Below are positions 26,560 through 35,821 of a stretch of DNA of 64,000 bases, one piece after another; position 1 is the stretch's first letter; the number at the start of each line of letters is the position of its first letter. Under the pieces are notes generated by a model that made no database searches, was not told where the DNA came from, and worked only from the letters and a program-made list of their open reading frames with translations. The stretch is from Mesorhizobium ciceri biovar biserrulae WSM1271. Lineage in GTDB: Bacteria; Pseudomonadota; Alphaproteobacteria; Rhizobiales; Rhizobiaceae. The stretch is taken from assembly GCF_000185905.1 (NCBI RefSeq), contig NC_014918.1, positions 62,001 through 126,000 on the forward strand, written 5' to 3'. The translations under genes and the position numbers were made by a program.

Positions 26560-26875
26560 GCCCTAACACGATGCAAGGCAAAAGGAGCCGATACGTTTCG
26601 TCTTCCAATTTAGGAGGGTTACCAAAGGGTAAATGCCCGAGGGGCCGGACGCGTTCGTCAGGCGAAGCTGGCTTGTGCGTGAAGTGGGGGCGACTGGGGC
26701 CGGTTGGGCGAAGAGCGCGCACCAACGAGAATGCTGCCGAACGTGGCAGGCTTCTGAGCGGAACCTTGGACCCGAATCGCAAGTTTGGCGGGACACCCGC
26801 GAGAGCCCTGCCCATCGGGCGCGGATGCGGGACCTTCCCCCTAGCCGCCGAACGCTTGCGGCCATTCCTCGCAGA
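26560..26875. other. Upstream region of the secretion operon
   Basis: No gene supported. A plus-strand GGAAC-N18-GTT at 26759-26784 points at nothing recognisable and may be chance. Confidence 0.4.
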
Positions 26876-27139
26876 TCAGAGGCCGAGGGTCTGACCCGTT
26901 TCCATCTGAAGGAAATCTGCCGACGAATTCCGCAACACCGAGTTCTGGAACGCGTCGAGGGCAGAGCCGTGGGTGATATCGACCAGCACGGCCGCTGCGG
27001 CTTCAACCTTATCGGCCGCTTCGTCTACCTTGTCGAAACGCATCAGCATTCGATCGTGGAGCATCGACAACCGCGTGGCGTGGTAAAGCACGCTGCGCTT
27101 ATGGTAATCCGAGTCCAGCGGCTCAAACAGTATTGTCAT
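26876..27139 (-). CDS. Hypothetical helical protein
   Basis: An 87-residue protein with GAGGAG nine bases before ATG 27139. The sequence is amphipathic and helical (LMRFDKVDEAADKVEAAAAV) with a polar C-terminus. It could be a small coiled-coil partner; no family recognised. A longer frame upstream (to 27265) lacks a ribosome site. Confidence 0.6.
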   Translation of the reverse strand: MTILFEPLDSDYHKRSVLYHATRLSMLHDRMLMRFDKVDEAADKVEAAAAVLVDITHGSALDAFQNSVLRNSSADFLQMETGQTLGL

Positions 27140-27505
27140 GACGGCAACTCCTCGCCATTTCATGTCCATTCGGGGGTGATTTGGAGGCCGCCCGCGTATA
27201 GATATTGGTCTGGCGCTCCCGAGGCCTCCGTCACGCGCTGTTGAGCTGCCCGGACCCTGCAGCACAGGGCGATATTCACCACGCCATTTTTCCTGTCCGT
27301 TTCTTCCTTTGCGCGCCTCAACGATTTCTCAGCACGTTTGAAGCGCAACCTTGAACTGAAGTTCGAAATCAAGAATTTCAACCATCGTTCCGCTTCCTAT
27401 GCGGTTGCTTCCCTCGGCTGATAATTACGGCTGTTCTGTTTGGTTCCGGCCACTCGCGACCGGCTCCCAGATTTTACAGAGCCAGGCCGATCTGGCGCTG
27501 CCGAT
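27140..27505. other. Intergenic, weak frames only
   Basis: A 73-codon minus frame (27160-27381, TTG start) overlaps the upstream part of the 27139 gene; I do not accept it. Nothing else seen. Confidence 0.4.
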
Positions 27506-27703
27506 TTAAATCTCTCCGGCAATGGGCTTGAGCGCATCTTCTGTCGCAAGCTCCAGCGGGACGCCGGCGACGTTCCGGAGCATCAAAGCGGCGCGCTGAA
27601 GGACGGACTGCAAATCCGCCCCGGATATATCCGCGATGCGATCGACCGCGCTTCAACCTCTTCCGCGATAAATAGGCGCGCCGATGATCATTCCTTCGAC
27701 CAT
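27506..27703 (-). pseudogene. Small gene with in-frame TGA
   Basis: ATG 27703 with GGAGAGG ahead reads MVEGMIIGAPIYRGRG, then TGA, then continues in the same frame as SAVDRIADISGADLQSVLQR to the natural-looking end LKPIAGEI and a TAA at 27508. No other frame fits. ISGADLQSVLQRAALML resembles the C-terminal lid of AAA-type proteins, but the protein is too short for one. Point nonsense mutation is the simple reading; recoding is unlikely. Confidence 0.5.
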
Positions 27704-27981
27704 GTCCTCTCCGAGGAGGTTTCAGCTTGTTTGGGAATGGCATGTGCTGGCCAAGTGGTCTATCTCACGCACCACCAGAACCTGTGCGAAATTGCCAGGA
27801 CGGTTGTGCACGGCGTGACGGCCACGAACTCGGATAGCGATCCAGGGGCCGCTGGAGGTCAAAAAATTGCGCCGTTCGCAACCGCGGTGGAGGTAGGTCC
27901 GGAGAGCCAAAAACGTCGGCTGCGGTCGAATGAACAGCCGCCTTGTGTGCATGCGTTATGAACCATCGGATCGATCTTTGA

Positions 27982-28890
27982 ATGAGCAAACTGGCCAAAA
28001 GGCGCGCATTGCTGCTCCTCAATCCAAAGGCGCGGCGCGGCCAGGAGCTGATCGCCCCGATTGTGGAGCGGCTGGAGCGCGGCCGGCTTTCTGTCACTGT
28101 CGAAAAGTTCGAGGCGTTGCCGGAGATCGCTCGTGACATCGTTCGCTTGCGCCAAACGGCGGACCTTGTGGTCGTGTGCGGTGGCGATGGTTCGTTGTCG
28201 GCGGCGGCGATGGCTGTAGTGGAAAGCCGCCTGCCGATGGGCATTATTCCTATGGGAACGGCTAATGACCTCGCTCGCACACTCGACATCCCTATGGATC
28301 TTCTGCAGGCCGCTGACGTGATCGTGCGGGGCCGACTCCGGCAGATCGATATCGGCACGGTCAATGGCAATGCCTTCTTCAACGTTGCGAGTATCGGACT
28401 CAGCACTGAATTGGCGAAGGGTCTGGATCCCACTTTGAAGAAGCGTTTCGGCAGGCTCGGCTATGCGCTGGCGGCGGTGAAAGTGTTGACGCGGGCCACG
28501 CGGTTCCACGCGAAGATTATCGAGAAAGGCGCGTCGACCGACGTCGAAACCTACCAGATTGCGGTGGGAAACGGTCGCCATTACGGCGGCGGCAACGTGG
28601 TGGAAGAGACGGCCGAGATCGATGACGGACATCTCGATCTTTATAGCTTGGAAATGACGAACCTCTGGAAGCTGGCACTGATGCTCCGCTCCTTCCGGTC
28701 TGGAAGGCATGGCGCCTGGCGAGAGGTGCGCACGGCTAGGTGCGTCGAGTTCGACATCGAGACGGAGAAGCCGATGCCGGTCAACACCGATGGTGAGATC
28801 GTCACCTCGACACCAGCCCATTTCAAGGTCCATCCAAAGGCGATCTCGGTCTTCGCGCCTCCGCCCGTCGACGACGCTGACCTCCACTAG
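27982..28890 (+). CDS. Lipid kinase, YegS/DgkB type
   Basis: A 302-residue member of the diacylglycerol/sphingosine kinase fold: LLLLNPKARRG at the start, the nucleotide motif CGGDGSLSAAA (about 64), MGTANDLARTL (about 91) and the C-terminal lobe with NTDGE (about 272). It phosphorylates a membrane lipid such as diacylglycerol with ATP; the exact lipid is not known for most members. ATG 27982 fits the motif spacing; the minus-strand frame over it is a shadow. Followed after a 390-base gap by the sugar-transfer cluster. Confidence 0.9.
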   Translation: MSKLAKRRALLLLNPKARRGQELIAPIVERLERGRLSVTVEKFEALPEIARDIVRLRQTADLVVVCGGDGSLSAAAMAVVESRLPMGIIPMGTANDLARTLDIPMDLLQAADVIVRGRLRQIDIGTVNGNAFFNVASIGLSTELAKGLDPTLKKRFGRLGYALAAVKVLTRATRFHAKIIEKGASTDVETYQIAVGNGRHYGGGNVVEETAEIDDGHLDLYSLEMTNLWKLALMLRSFRSGRHGAWREVRTARCVEFDIETEKPMPVNTDGEIVTSTPAHFKVHPKAISVFAPPPVDDADLH

Positions 28891-29278
28891 GCAAGCAATT
28901 TGGCCCCACGATCGTCCCGAGGTCATCAAAACGGCGACAACGACCGGTCCATACGAGAAGCGGCGAGCTCCACAAATTATGATTTCCTTGGTCTGTTGCT
29001 AGCAGGTCGACATGCGCGACTTGGGGCCGTGGCCGCTTGGCACGACCGGCCTGAAAAGAGTCCTTGGCCGGAGCTTTGCGTCATGAGCCGGAATGCAAAC
29101 GGTTGCTGCGGCTCGTTACAACGCGCCTTGGCAAAGGTGCCGAACGCGGCCCTTAGGCGTTCCCGAAGGCTGGTTCAAAATGAACTGATATGTGATGCAG
29201 GCAAAGGATTGTTGCCCTTTGCCGTTCGAATATTAGCAACCTCTTGACGACCGCCGGCCGCGCTCCAGAATCTCTCAC
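28891..29278. other. No supportable gene
   Basis: About 390 bases, no gene and no promoter of the stress type seen. Confidence 0.45.
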
Positions 29279-29515
29279 ATGGCGCAGAGACAGACTGGCA
29301 TCGACTTTGGGCTCGAGGTGACGGCAGGCGGCGTCACTCATCTGGAACTGCGCGACGACCGTCGGGCAAGCAACGCGCCGGAGAAGGCAAAGGCGCCGGG
29401 CCACGCCACGCCGGTCGACTATGAAGCTGGCAAGGCCACGGTCGGCGGTTTGGTCACAGTCGAAGCGGGCTCCCATCAGGGGATGGAAACGCGCCGCGCC
29501 GGTGCTTCGCGATGA
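29279..29515 (+). CDS. Hypothetical protein coupled to mannosyltransferase-like gene
   Basis: A 78-residue soluble frame with high third-position GC throughout. Its stop overlaps the ATG of the next gene (ATGA). No family is recognised and no strong ribosome site is seen, so it is less sure than its neighbour. Confidence 0.45.
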   Translation: MAQRQTGIDFGLEVTAGGVTHLELRDDRRASNAPEKAKAPGHATPVDYEAGKATVGGLVTVEAGSHQGMETRRAGASR

Positions 29516-30759
29516 GAAAATCCGGGACTGACAATCTCGTCCCGGCCATCAAGAGCCCCGGCGATGCGCCGTCGATGAAGGGCGCAGAGCAGTTCGAGAT
29601 TTTCCCCGACTACGGCCCGACGATCAACAGGCGCCACATGGTAGCGGCAGCGGTGGTGGCAGTCCCGCTCCTGTTCGGTTTCACTGGCCTTGCCATCCGT
29701 TATGCCGCTGTTGCTTCAACATTGGCAGAGCCAGGCTTCGAGTCTTATGCTCGTGCGCTCTGCCGATGGGATTGCCACTGGTATGTGGACATTTCCGAAC
29801 GCGGCTACGAGCGCTTTCCCATCCCGAACCAAAGCAATGTCGGACGATGGGGCTTCTTTCCATTCTACCCGCTGCTGGTAGCGGTGATCCGAGCGATTTT
29901 TCCTTTCCCCACGATAGTGGTCGCAACCGTCGCTTCACTTGCATGCAGCTACGCCGCATGTCTGGTGGCATGGCCGCTGCTGAAGAAGAACATGCAGGCC
30001 TATGTGCTGTACTGCGCTTTTTTGCTTAGTGGCCCGTTCTCCTTCCACTTCACCACTTTCCTTTCCGAACCTCTTTTCGTGCTCCTGACCTCGAGCGTTT
30101 TCCTGGCACTCAAACGCTCCAGCTATCCCGCCGCTGGCATCTCGTCAGCGCTCCTCTCGGCAACGCGGCTTGTTGGGGTCCTTGTCGTCTTTGCGACCGT
30201 CATTGAAATGTTCCAACAGCATCGGAAAGGGGGCGGCTCACCACTCTCCTTTCCTCGTTGGGTGCTCGGTCGGCCGGATCTGCTCGTCGCTATCTTGATC
30301 TCGCCTGCCGGCTTGTTCGCTTACATCCTGTTTTTGTATGTCACTGTCGGCGACGGCTTTGCGTTCCTGCACGTCCAACGCGCCTTTGGACGAGTGGCTG
30401 GGAACCCGATCCTGTTTCTGTGGGACGGCCTCTCAGCGTTTCCCAAGACCGGGTGGCTGCCCACGGCGCCGCAATGGAGTGCGCTCGCGGCAATCGCCGG
30501 GCTGGCGCTATCAGTCGTGCTGATGGCTCGCAAGCAATATGGCGCTGGTATCTTTTGCGCGATCAGCATTGTCGTGCCATTGATTACGAATCTGGCCTCC
30601 ATGGTCAGATACGTCATTGGGCTTGCGCCTCTGATACTGTTGATGGCGTTCTTGCTGTCGGCATCGAAACTGACCTGGATAGCCGCTTTGTTTCTCTTTC
30701 TGGTCGCCTGCTATTTCATGACAGTGGCATGGATTGGGGGCTACCTTGCTTTGGTCTGA
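29512..30759 (+). CDS. PIG-V-like membrane mannosyltransferase
   Basis: A 415-residue integral membrane protein with about nine or ten hydrophobic segments after a 40-residue cytoplasmic start. The first loop contains CRWDCHWYVDISERGYERF, which matches the WD..WY..IA..GY motif of PIG-V/GT-C glycosyltransferases, followed by GFFPFYPLL. Such enzymes use a polyprenyl-phosphate sugar as donor and act on the periplasmic side. A GT2 enzyme that could make this donor is encoded nearby at 32479. Acceptor unknown. Confidence 0.82.
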   Translation: MRKSGTDNLVPAIKSPGDAPSMKGAEQFEIFPDYGPTINRRHMVAAAVVAVPLLFGFTGLAIRYAAVASTLAEPGFESYARALCRWDCHWYVDISERGYERFPIPNQSNVGRWGFFPFYPLLVAVIRAIFPFPTIVVATVASLACSYAACLVAWPLLKKNMQAYVLYCAFLLSGPFSFHFTTFLSEPLFVLLTSSVFLALKRSSYPAAGISSALLSATRLVGVLVVFATVIEMFQQHRKGGGSPLSFPRWVLGRPDLLVAILISPAGLFAYILFLYVTVGDGFAFLHVQRAFGRVAGNPILFLWDGLSAFPKTGWLPTAPQWSALAAIAGLALSVVLMARKQYGAGIFCAISIVVPLITNLASMVRYVIGLAPLILLMAFLLSASKLTWIAALFLFLVACYFMTVAWIGGYLALV

Positions 30760-31369
30760 CGTCGGCAACCCCTACGCACGCGCGATCTCGCTTGGGTGTT
30801 ACGCGCTCGCCGCGGCTTTGGCCGTGTCAGAAATCCTCATCCTTGCGCTGGCTCTCCATCCGAATGTCCACCCCGACTATCGGGCCTATTACATCGACCG
30901 CACGACAACCTGCCTCAACCGCGATACCGTTGGCATCTACTCACTCGGCCAGACAGTGTCCTTCCGGTCCGACGGCGCCAAACGGGCTTCCGGCATGAAA
31001 GTTTGTGGCTGGTCGGGGCCAGCAGCCGACGGCACGCATTCGCTGGGTGAAACCTCGCGGCTCCGCCTGCAGATACCGCCGCTTCGCGACGGCCTAAAGG
31101 CAACGCTACAAATGGCCGCTGTCGTTCGTCCGCCACAGATGACCCAGAGGGTGATTATCTCAGTCCATGGCGTATCCGTGCATAAGGTTACGCTGTCGGG
31201 CAAGCAACCCATGACCGTCTCGTTCTTCATTCCGCACGCAGCTTTTTCGAACGCCAGCACGTTCGAGATGACGTTTGACTATCTCGACGGGATCCCGCCC
31301 AGCAAGGCCGCCAGCAGCATTTACAAACGCTCCATCAAATTGGTGTCGTTTCGACTGGACGCCGTTTAA
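30734..31369 (+). CDS. Membrane-anchored hypothetical protein
   Basis: Up to 211 residues: one N-terminal membrane segment (about 18-42) and a periplasmic beta-rich domain (VIISVHGVSVHKVTLSGKQP, with the pattern of a carbohydrate-binding sandwich). It overlaps the end of the mannosyltransferase-like gene by 26 bases. The start is uncertain: only TTG codons (30734, 30749) precede the membrane segment. It probably belongs to the same glycan pathway. Confidence 0.6.
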   Translation: MGATLLWSDVGNPYARAISLGCYALAAALAVSEILILALALHPNVHPDYRAYYIDRTTTCLNRDTVGIYSLGQTVSFRSDGAKRASGMKVCGWSGPAADGTHSLGETSRLRLQIPPLRDGLKATLQMAAVVRPPQMTQRVIISVHGVSVHKVTLSGKQPMTVSFFIPHAAFSNASTFEMTFDYLDGIPPSKAASSIYKRSIKLVSFRLDAV

Positions 31370-31372
31370 GTA

Positions 31373-31834
31373 TTATCGCCGCTGGCGGGAGCGGTTGCCC
31401 TGCCGACCGGGACAGCGATCGGCAAAAACCCACCGGTCAAGGACGAAGAAATTGATGGTGGGAACGAGCAGGCACGTAATCAGGACGGGAACGACGAGCG
31501 GCAAGCCCAGCTTCACCGTCATAAGTGCCGGCGCGCCATAGGCAATGGCAAAGCCTGTTGCCGCCAGCAGGAGAAAACGTGGCGCTGCGGTTCGATGCGA
31601 CCGGCCCGACACGAACGTCAGGTATTTGTGCGCGAGATACGAAAACAAGGCGGCTGCGGCATATGCCCCAAGCGAAGCCTGGATGGGCGTGAAACCGAGC
31701 AGTTGCGATTTGGAAAAAGCGGCAACCAAAGCGGCATACAGAATTGTGGCAGAGATGCCGACCATGCCGAAGCGTGCCAGCAGCGTGAGCGCGTCGCCGG
31801 GAGGCAGGTGCTCAGGCACGCGCACTAGACACAT
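31373..31834 (-). CDS. GtrA-like membrane protein
   Basis: A 153-residue protein with four hydrophobic segments and the GtrA family pattern (LARFGMVGISATILYAAL at the first helix, FLSYLAHKYLTF-like ALFSYLAHKYLTFVSG, C-terminal VPTINFFVLDRWVF). GtrA-like proteins help move undecaprenyl-phosphate sugars across the inner membrane. It follows the methyltransferase and GT2 genes with overlaps, so it is the last gene of a three-gene operon convergent with the PIG-V-like gene. I took the ATG at 31834. Confidence 0.85.
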   Translation of the reverse strand: MCLVRVPEHLPPGDALTLLARFGMVGISATILYAALVAAFSKSQLLGFTPIQASLGAYAAAALFSYLAHKYLTFVSGRSHRTAAPRFLLLAATGFAIAYGAPALMTVKLGLPLVVPVLITCLLVPTINFFVLDRWVFADRCPGRQGNRSRQRR

Positions 31835-32504
31835 ACTGTGCTCCCAACGGCACGCGGGCGAGCATGCGCTCGACGTTTCGGGCAAACGGTCTGCCTGACG
31901 GCAGCAGCAGGAAGTGCTCGGACCGGATGTTCGTGAAGCCTGTCATCTGCAAGAGTGACGCTGTTTTGGCTGCGCTGAGCAGCACGGCATCTCGGTCGAA
32001 GGGACACCGGAACACAGCCAGACGCGTCAGCGGGTTATAGGGATTATGCTCGATGATGCAGGCGACACCGCCCGGGCGAAGGACGCGCCGCATCTCGCGT
32101 ACGAACTCAAGCCAGGAAGCTGGCGGTACATGATGGACGACGCAGCTGGCGAAGGCCAGATCGAAGACGCCGTTGTCGTATGGCAGGGTCAGGCTGGAGC
32201 AGACCTTGTACATGACGCCAGGATTTTCCTCCCTGGCACGCAGGATGGAGTCCGGCGAGATGTCGCAGCCGTCCAGGGACGCGAAGGCGCCTTTGAGAAA
32301 TGGATGGAGAACGCCTACGCCGCAGCCGACATCAAGCGCCCGCACACCCGAGCCATCAGGGCCCAGCCCTCGTTCAACCACAACGCGTCGCAGAAACTCG
32401 GCCTTGGCCTTAAGAAAGAAGTCGTGCTTAAGCCCCGAAAATCGGATCGATCCCTGGACTGTCTCGTCATAGATCGATCTATAACTGTCGAAGAGTTCGG
32501 ACAT
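31812..32504 (-). CDS. SAM-dependent methyltransferase (class I)
   Basis: A 230-residue protein with Rossmann motif I ALDVGCGVGVL (about 62), motif II region LDGCDISP, motif IV FDLAFASCVVHHV, and a lid resembling lipid- or sugar-modifying methyltransferases. ATG 32504 has GGAGTG ahead. It overlaps both neighbours by 20-26 bases, so it is translated with the GT2 and GtrA genes. The substrate is probably a membrane-linked sugar or lipid, by context only. Confidence 0.85.
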   Translation of the reverse strand: MSELFDSYRSIYDETVQGSIRFSGLKHDFFLKAKAEFLRRVVVERGLGPDGSGVRALDVGCGVGVLHPFLKGAFASLDGCDISPDSILRAREENPGVMYKVCSSLTLPYDNGVFDLAFASCVVHHVPPASWLEFVREMRRVLRPGGVACIIEHNPYNPLTRLAVFRCPFDRDAVLLSAAKTASLLQMTGFTNIRSEHFLLLPSGRPFARNVERMLARVPLGAQYVSSARA

Positions 32505-33549
32505 TGGCCGGCACTCCAATCCGGGATTTTCGAGACGATCGTCGGTTCTTGACGGGAACGGCAGGCATCGCCCGGTCGAAGCCGGTGAGGCGATCGATCA
32601 CGTAAAGTGGGCGCCGTTTCACTTCAGCGTGGATGCTTCCGACATACATCCCGACTACGCCGGTCATGAAAAGGTTGATGCCGCACAGGAGCGATACAAT
32701 CATCACGGTCGAGGTCCAGCCGGCAACAACGCCGGTTTCAAAAGCCCAGGCATAAATTGCAAACGCACCAAAGGCGACGGCCAGCGCAGAAATGGCCAAG
32801 CCACCCCAGAGCGCCAGGCGCAGCGGCCGTTCCGAGAAGCTGACGATGGCGTGAGCAGCAAGATGCACCATCTTCCAGAATGGATATTTGGTCTGGCCAA
32901 GGGCTCGTGCTGGACGTTCGAACGGCACCGCCGCCTGCTTGAATCCCATCCAGCCAAACATGCCCCTGACGAAGCGATCCTGTTCGGGCATCTGTCTGAA
33001 AGTTCTCAGCGCTTTGGGGCCGACCAACCGGAAATCTCCAACGTCGCGCGGAATGTCGACGGTCGTCATCTTTTCCAGTAAGCGATAAAAGAGACTTGCC
33101 GTGAAGCGCTTGAACAAAGATTCGCCTTCGCGTTTAACGCGCCGGGCATAGACAATCTCGAAACCTTCCTTCCACTTCGCCACCAGATCGAGGACCACCT
33201 CGGGTGGGTCTTGGAGGTCGGCATCCATGACGATGACAGCATCCCCCTGGGCGGCGTCCATACCGGCTGTAATTGCTATCTGGTGCCCAAAATTGCGGGA
33301 AAGCTCGATCAGCCGAAAACGAGGCTCGGCGGCAACCACGCACCGAAGGTATCTGACGCTGCCGTCGCGGCTTCCGTCATCAACGAAAATAGCCTCGGTC
33401 TCACCGTCCAGCTGGTGGATTAGCAACCTGATGCGCTCGACCAGGCGAGGCAGCACTTGTTCTTCGTTGTATATCGGCAGAACCAGTGAGTAGCGCAGCG
33501 ACACGTTCGCTCCGGTCCCGGTACCTTGGATCACAGTGGCCTCCATGCC
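32479..33549 (-). CDS. GT2 polyprenyl-phosphate sugar transferase (DPM1/GtrB-like)
   Basis: A 356-residue protein: GT-A domain with SLVLPIYNEEQVLPRLVERI, DDGSRDGS, VIMDADLQDPPE (metal-binding DAD) and the acceptor region, then two C-terminal membrane helices (about 240-310). This is the layout of dolichyl/undecaprenyl-phosphate mannose or glucose synthases. With GtrA (flippase) and the PIG-V-like enzyme it could make, flip and use a lipid-linked sugar. ATG 33549 was chosen; the frame is open to 33573. Confidence 0.9.
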   Translation of the reverse strand, partial: GMEATVIQGTGTGANVSLRYSLVLPIYNEEQVLPRLVERIRLLIHQLDGETEAIFVDDGSRDGSVRYLRCVVAAEPRFRLIELSRNFGHQIAITAGMDAAQGDAVIVMDADLQDPPEVVLDLVAKWKEGFEIVYARRVKREGESLFKRFTASLFYRLLEKMTTVDIPRDVGDFRLVGPKALRTFRQMPEQDRFVRGMFGWMGFKQAAVPFERPARALGQTKYPFWKMVHLAAHAIVSFSERPLRLALWGGLAISALAVAFGAFAIYAWAFETGVVAGWTSTVMIVSLLCGINLFMTGVVGMYVGSIHAEVKRRPLYVIDRLTGFDRAMPAVPVKNRRSSRKSRIGVPANVRTLRQL

Positions 33550-33809
33550 GATGAAATGAAACGCCAGCCCCAAAGTTCCATAAGACGTTACTAATTTAAT
33601 GGTTGTCGTAGGCGGGTGGCGAACTGTACGTTCTGAACGTCTTCGGTCTGATTAGGAGTGAGATATCGTTTCGCGCACCGGCGGAGCAATGCGCTGTTTT
33701 CGTCATTTCGCAATCCATTGTCGGGTAAGGCCGCCTTGCCAGCTCTTGTCAGCGCGTCGGCGCGCGATAATTTTTGTGGGGAAGGGACTTCGATCAAAAG
33801 GAGCCGACG
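33550..33809. other. Intergenic region
   Basis: No gene seen; holds the divergent starts of the GT2 operon and the 33810 gene. Confidence 0.45.
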
Positions 33810-34241
33810 ATGGAACACAAAACTCTCAGCCAACTGCAGACAATTGCAGATGTAGAACCCCTGTCGACATACCCGATCATGACCCGCCAACAGCGCATCG
33901 AGCGCTGGGCAGAGTTGCTGGAACAAAGTCCCGAGCGACGCCTGAGAGCGCTTACTGGCACTGAGTATTTGAAGCGCGAAGCTCGCGACGCGGCGCGCGG
34001 TGAGGGCTCGCCGATTACAGTGGCCTTCGAGGACCCGCTACTGCGTGCGTTAGGCCTGAAGGATGACACCTATGGGGAAGCAAAGCGCTTCTTCGAACTG
34101 TCCGACGGGGAATTGCATGACATCGTCTGCAGTTGCCATGTCGGAACCACGTTCAGAGGGCAGTGGGCTGCCGCTCGAGTCCGCCGGTCAATCGGAGGGA
34201 ACAGGCTTCTCAAGTGGCTTAGAGAGAGAATGTGGCATTGA
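33810..34241 (+). CDS. Conserved hypothetical protein
   Basis: A 143-residue soluble protein with AAAGGAG before ATG 33810. It begins MEHKTLSQLQTIADVEPLST and has a basic C-terminal helix (RSIGGNRLLKWLRERMWH). A CSCH sequence near residue 108 is notable, though only two cysteines are present. No domain recognised. Confidence 0.7.
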   Translation: MEHKTLSQLQTIADVEPLSTYPIMTRQQRIERWAELLEQSPERRLRALTGTEYLKREARDAARGEGSPITVAFEDPLLRALGLKDDTYGEAKRFFELSDGELHDIVCSCHVGTTFRGQWAAARVRRSIGGNRLLKWLRERMWH

Positions 34242-34478
34242 GGTCGCCAAGGACGGCGATTGAAGCTCGTTCAGAGCGAGGTGGATGAACGATTGGCGCG
34301 CCAGCGCTCCGCCGTGGTGACGACGGGGTTCGGCCCCAAAGGTTGTCACGCAAACGGGTGGGCGCTCTACTTGCGGTGCGTTCCAGGCAAGGCTGCATTC
34401 CCAGGGGCAGGATTCTGGGCTTCTCTTTGCGGCTGGCATCACGACGTGAAGACGTCGATCGCTCGGCCCTCTGTTGCG
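34242..34478. other. No supportable gene
   Basis: Only shadow frames. Confidence 0.4.
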
Positions 34479-34976
34479 CTAACCTCGGCGGCGCCTGGCC
34501 TGAATGGCAGCAAAAGTCACTGGGCGAAAATCCCAGGCGTCGACCCCGACATCGTGCTGGCGCGTCATTGGCTTCAGCCGGCCATGAGAATGGCCGTGCA
34601 GGTTTATTGATTTCTTGCCGATCTGGTTCCAGGTGCGGAACGGGTAGTGGCAAAGAACCAGGAAACTGCCCTCGACAGTTAGCTCCTTGTAGTGTTGCAC
34701 GCTAGCCCAAGCCGAAGCGCCGAGCGTTACCACGCCGTCGTTGTTGCCGATGATCAGGTGCTTCGTGCCGTGGAGGCAGGACAGCAGCGAAGACACTGTC
34801 TCGGCAGATCCCTTGGCGAAGTCGCCGAGGTGCCAGACCTCGTCGCTTGGAGCAACAGTCTCGTTCCAAAGTTCAATCAGTGCTTGGTCATGCCCCGCCA
34901 ATGAACTGAAGGGGCGGGGGCCGAGCCGCAGAATGCGGGGATCGTTGAAATGCGTGTCGGAGGTGAAGAAGATCAT
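34479..34976 (-). CDS. Calcineurin-like metallophosphoesterase
   Basis: A 165-residue compact phosphoesterase with all metal motifs in order: FTSDTHFND (D, H), VWHLGDFAKG (D), IIGNNDGV (N), VLCHYPF (H) and LHGHSHG (H, H). Small members of this type act on phosphodiesters or nucleotides, some as phage-like phosphatases. ATG 34976 starts just before the first motif; the frame is open to 35120 but without a ribosome site. Confidence 0.88.
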   Translation of the reverse strand: MIFFTSDTHFNDPRILRLGPRPFSSLAGHDQALIELWNETVAPSDEVWHLGDFAKGSAETVSSLLSCLHGTKHLIIGNNDGVVTLGASAWASVQHYKELTVEGSFLVLCHYPFRTWNQIGKKSINLHGHSHGRLKPMTRQHDVGVDAWDFRPVTFAAIQARRRRG

Positions 34977-35013
34977 GCCGCCGCTGGCTGTGACGAGCGA
35001 TCGACGATCGCTT

Positions 35014-35190
35014 CTAAGTTCGGTTGCCGGAGCTTTTTTTGGGTCCACCATCGATCCTGATTTGGGCTTCCCTGAGCATCTTGAGTGCCTCCTCCTTGGT
35101 GAGGCCGCACTTGCGCGCAAAGTAAAGCGCTTCGATCACCCTTTCACGATCCGCCGTGGCTTCTGAGGGCTGTTTGGGCTTCTTACCCAT
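35014..35190 (-). CDS. Small hypothetical protein
   Basis: A 58-residue protein, MGKKPKQPSEATADRERVIE, then a helix-turn-helix-like pair (YFARKCGLTKEEALKMLREA). It could be a small DNA- or protein-binding unit. A GGAAC-N18-GTT promoter (35219-35244) precedes it. Confidence 0.65.
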   Translation of the reverse strand: MGKKPKQPSEATADRERVIEALYFARKCGLTKEEALKMLREAQIRIDGGPKKSSGNRT

Positions 35191-35218
35191 CGTTCCCAAT
35201 CACCTTTTGATGCCACCG

Positions 35219-35244
35219 AACCATCACCGTGCCGGGTTTGTTCC
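35219..35244 (-). promoter_or_regulatory. EcfG-type promoter (18-base spacer)
   Basis: GGAAC-N17-GGTT on the minus strand, 28 bases before ATG 35190. Confidence 0.55.
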
Positions 35245-35476
35245 CCCCTCGGATCTGCTAACCTGCCGAGCGTCGCCGCCTGATACGCCGATGAAACAAC
35301 ATCCGAGCCCTGCAACCGGCATCATCTCCAACAACGAGCGAGCAGGTCGGCCCTTAGGTGTATAAATTCCAGGCCGGCGTGGGGAGGGACCGGCGGTGCG
35401 CTTTATGGGTGAGCCAGTCTACAGGCGCTTCTAAGCGCCACGCGACCAAGCCGGCGGGCGAAGCATTGTCGTTGGT
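35245..35476. other. No supportable gene
   Basis: Intergenic, nothing recognised. Confidence 0.4.
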
Positions 35477-35821
35477 TCAAAGATCCGTTCTGGTCCGCCC
35501 TCGCTCAAAAACCGGAACGTCTTCATCATCTCCTTCGCTTCGTCCGGTAGGGATGTCTTCAGCGAAGCTGCGGGTCATCTCTTCGGTGTCGCTCAACCCG
35601 TCGACCGTTTCATTTGCGCCGGCTCCCTCGTCGTGACGGCCCGTGATCTCGCTTCGAGGCTGCGCGCCGATCGGCTGCTCGATGTCGGACCCCAAAACGC
35701 CCGGTTCCGCACCGTGTCTATCCTCGTGGCCTGCGATGCTCTCCAGTACGGCCGCATCCTCCTCGGGGATGGGCTTGTCATTGGCAAAGTCGCTCTTTTG
35801 CTTCCGGGTTGTTATCGGCAT
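35477..35821 (-). CDS. Acidic, probably disordered hypothetical protein
   Basis: A 114-residue protein very rich in Asp, Glu, Gly and Arg with no hydrophobic core, so probably unstructured. GTAGGAG precedes ATG 35821. A basic start (MPITTRKQK) is followed by acidic repeats (SIAGHEDRHGAEPG). Unknown role; such proteins are common stress-related products in rhizobia, but no stress promoter is seen ahead. Confidence 0.65.
   Translation of the reverse strand: MPITTRKQKSDFANDKPIPEEDAAVLESIAGHEDRHGAEPGVLGSDIEQPIGAQPRSEITGRHDEGAGANETVDGLSDTEEMTRSFAEDIPTGRSEGDDEDVPVFERGRTRTDL

Noticed and set aside
26759..26784. GGAAC-N18-GTT on the plus strand
   Set aside because: No gene or RNA structure follows in that direction; probably chance.
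27859..28929. Long minus-strand open frame of 356 codons
   Set aside because: It lies antisense to the lipid kinase gene, whose motifs are unmistakable; GC-rich coding DNA often opens a long shadow frame.
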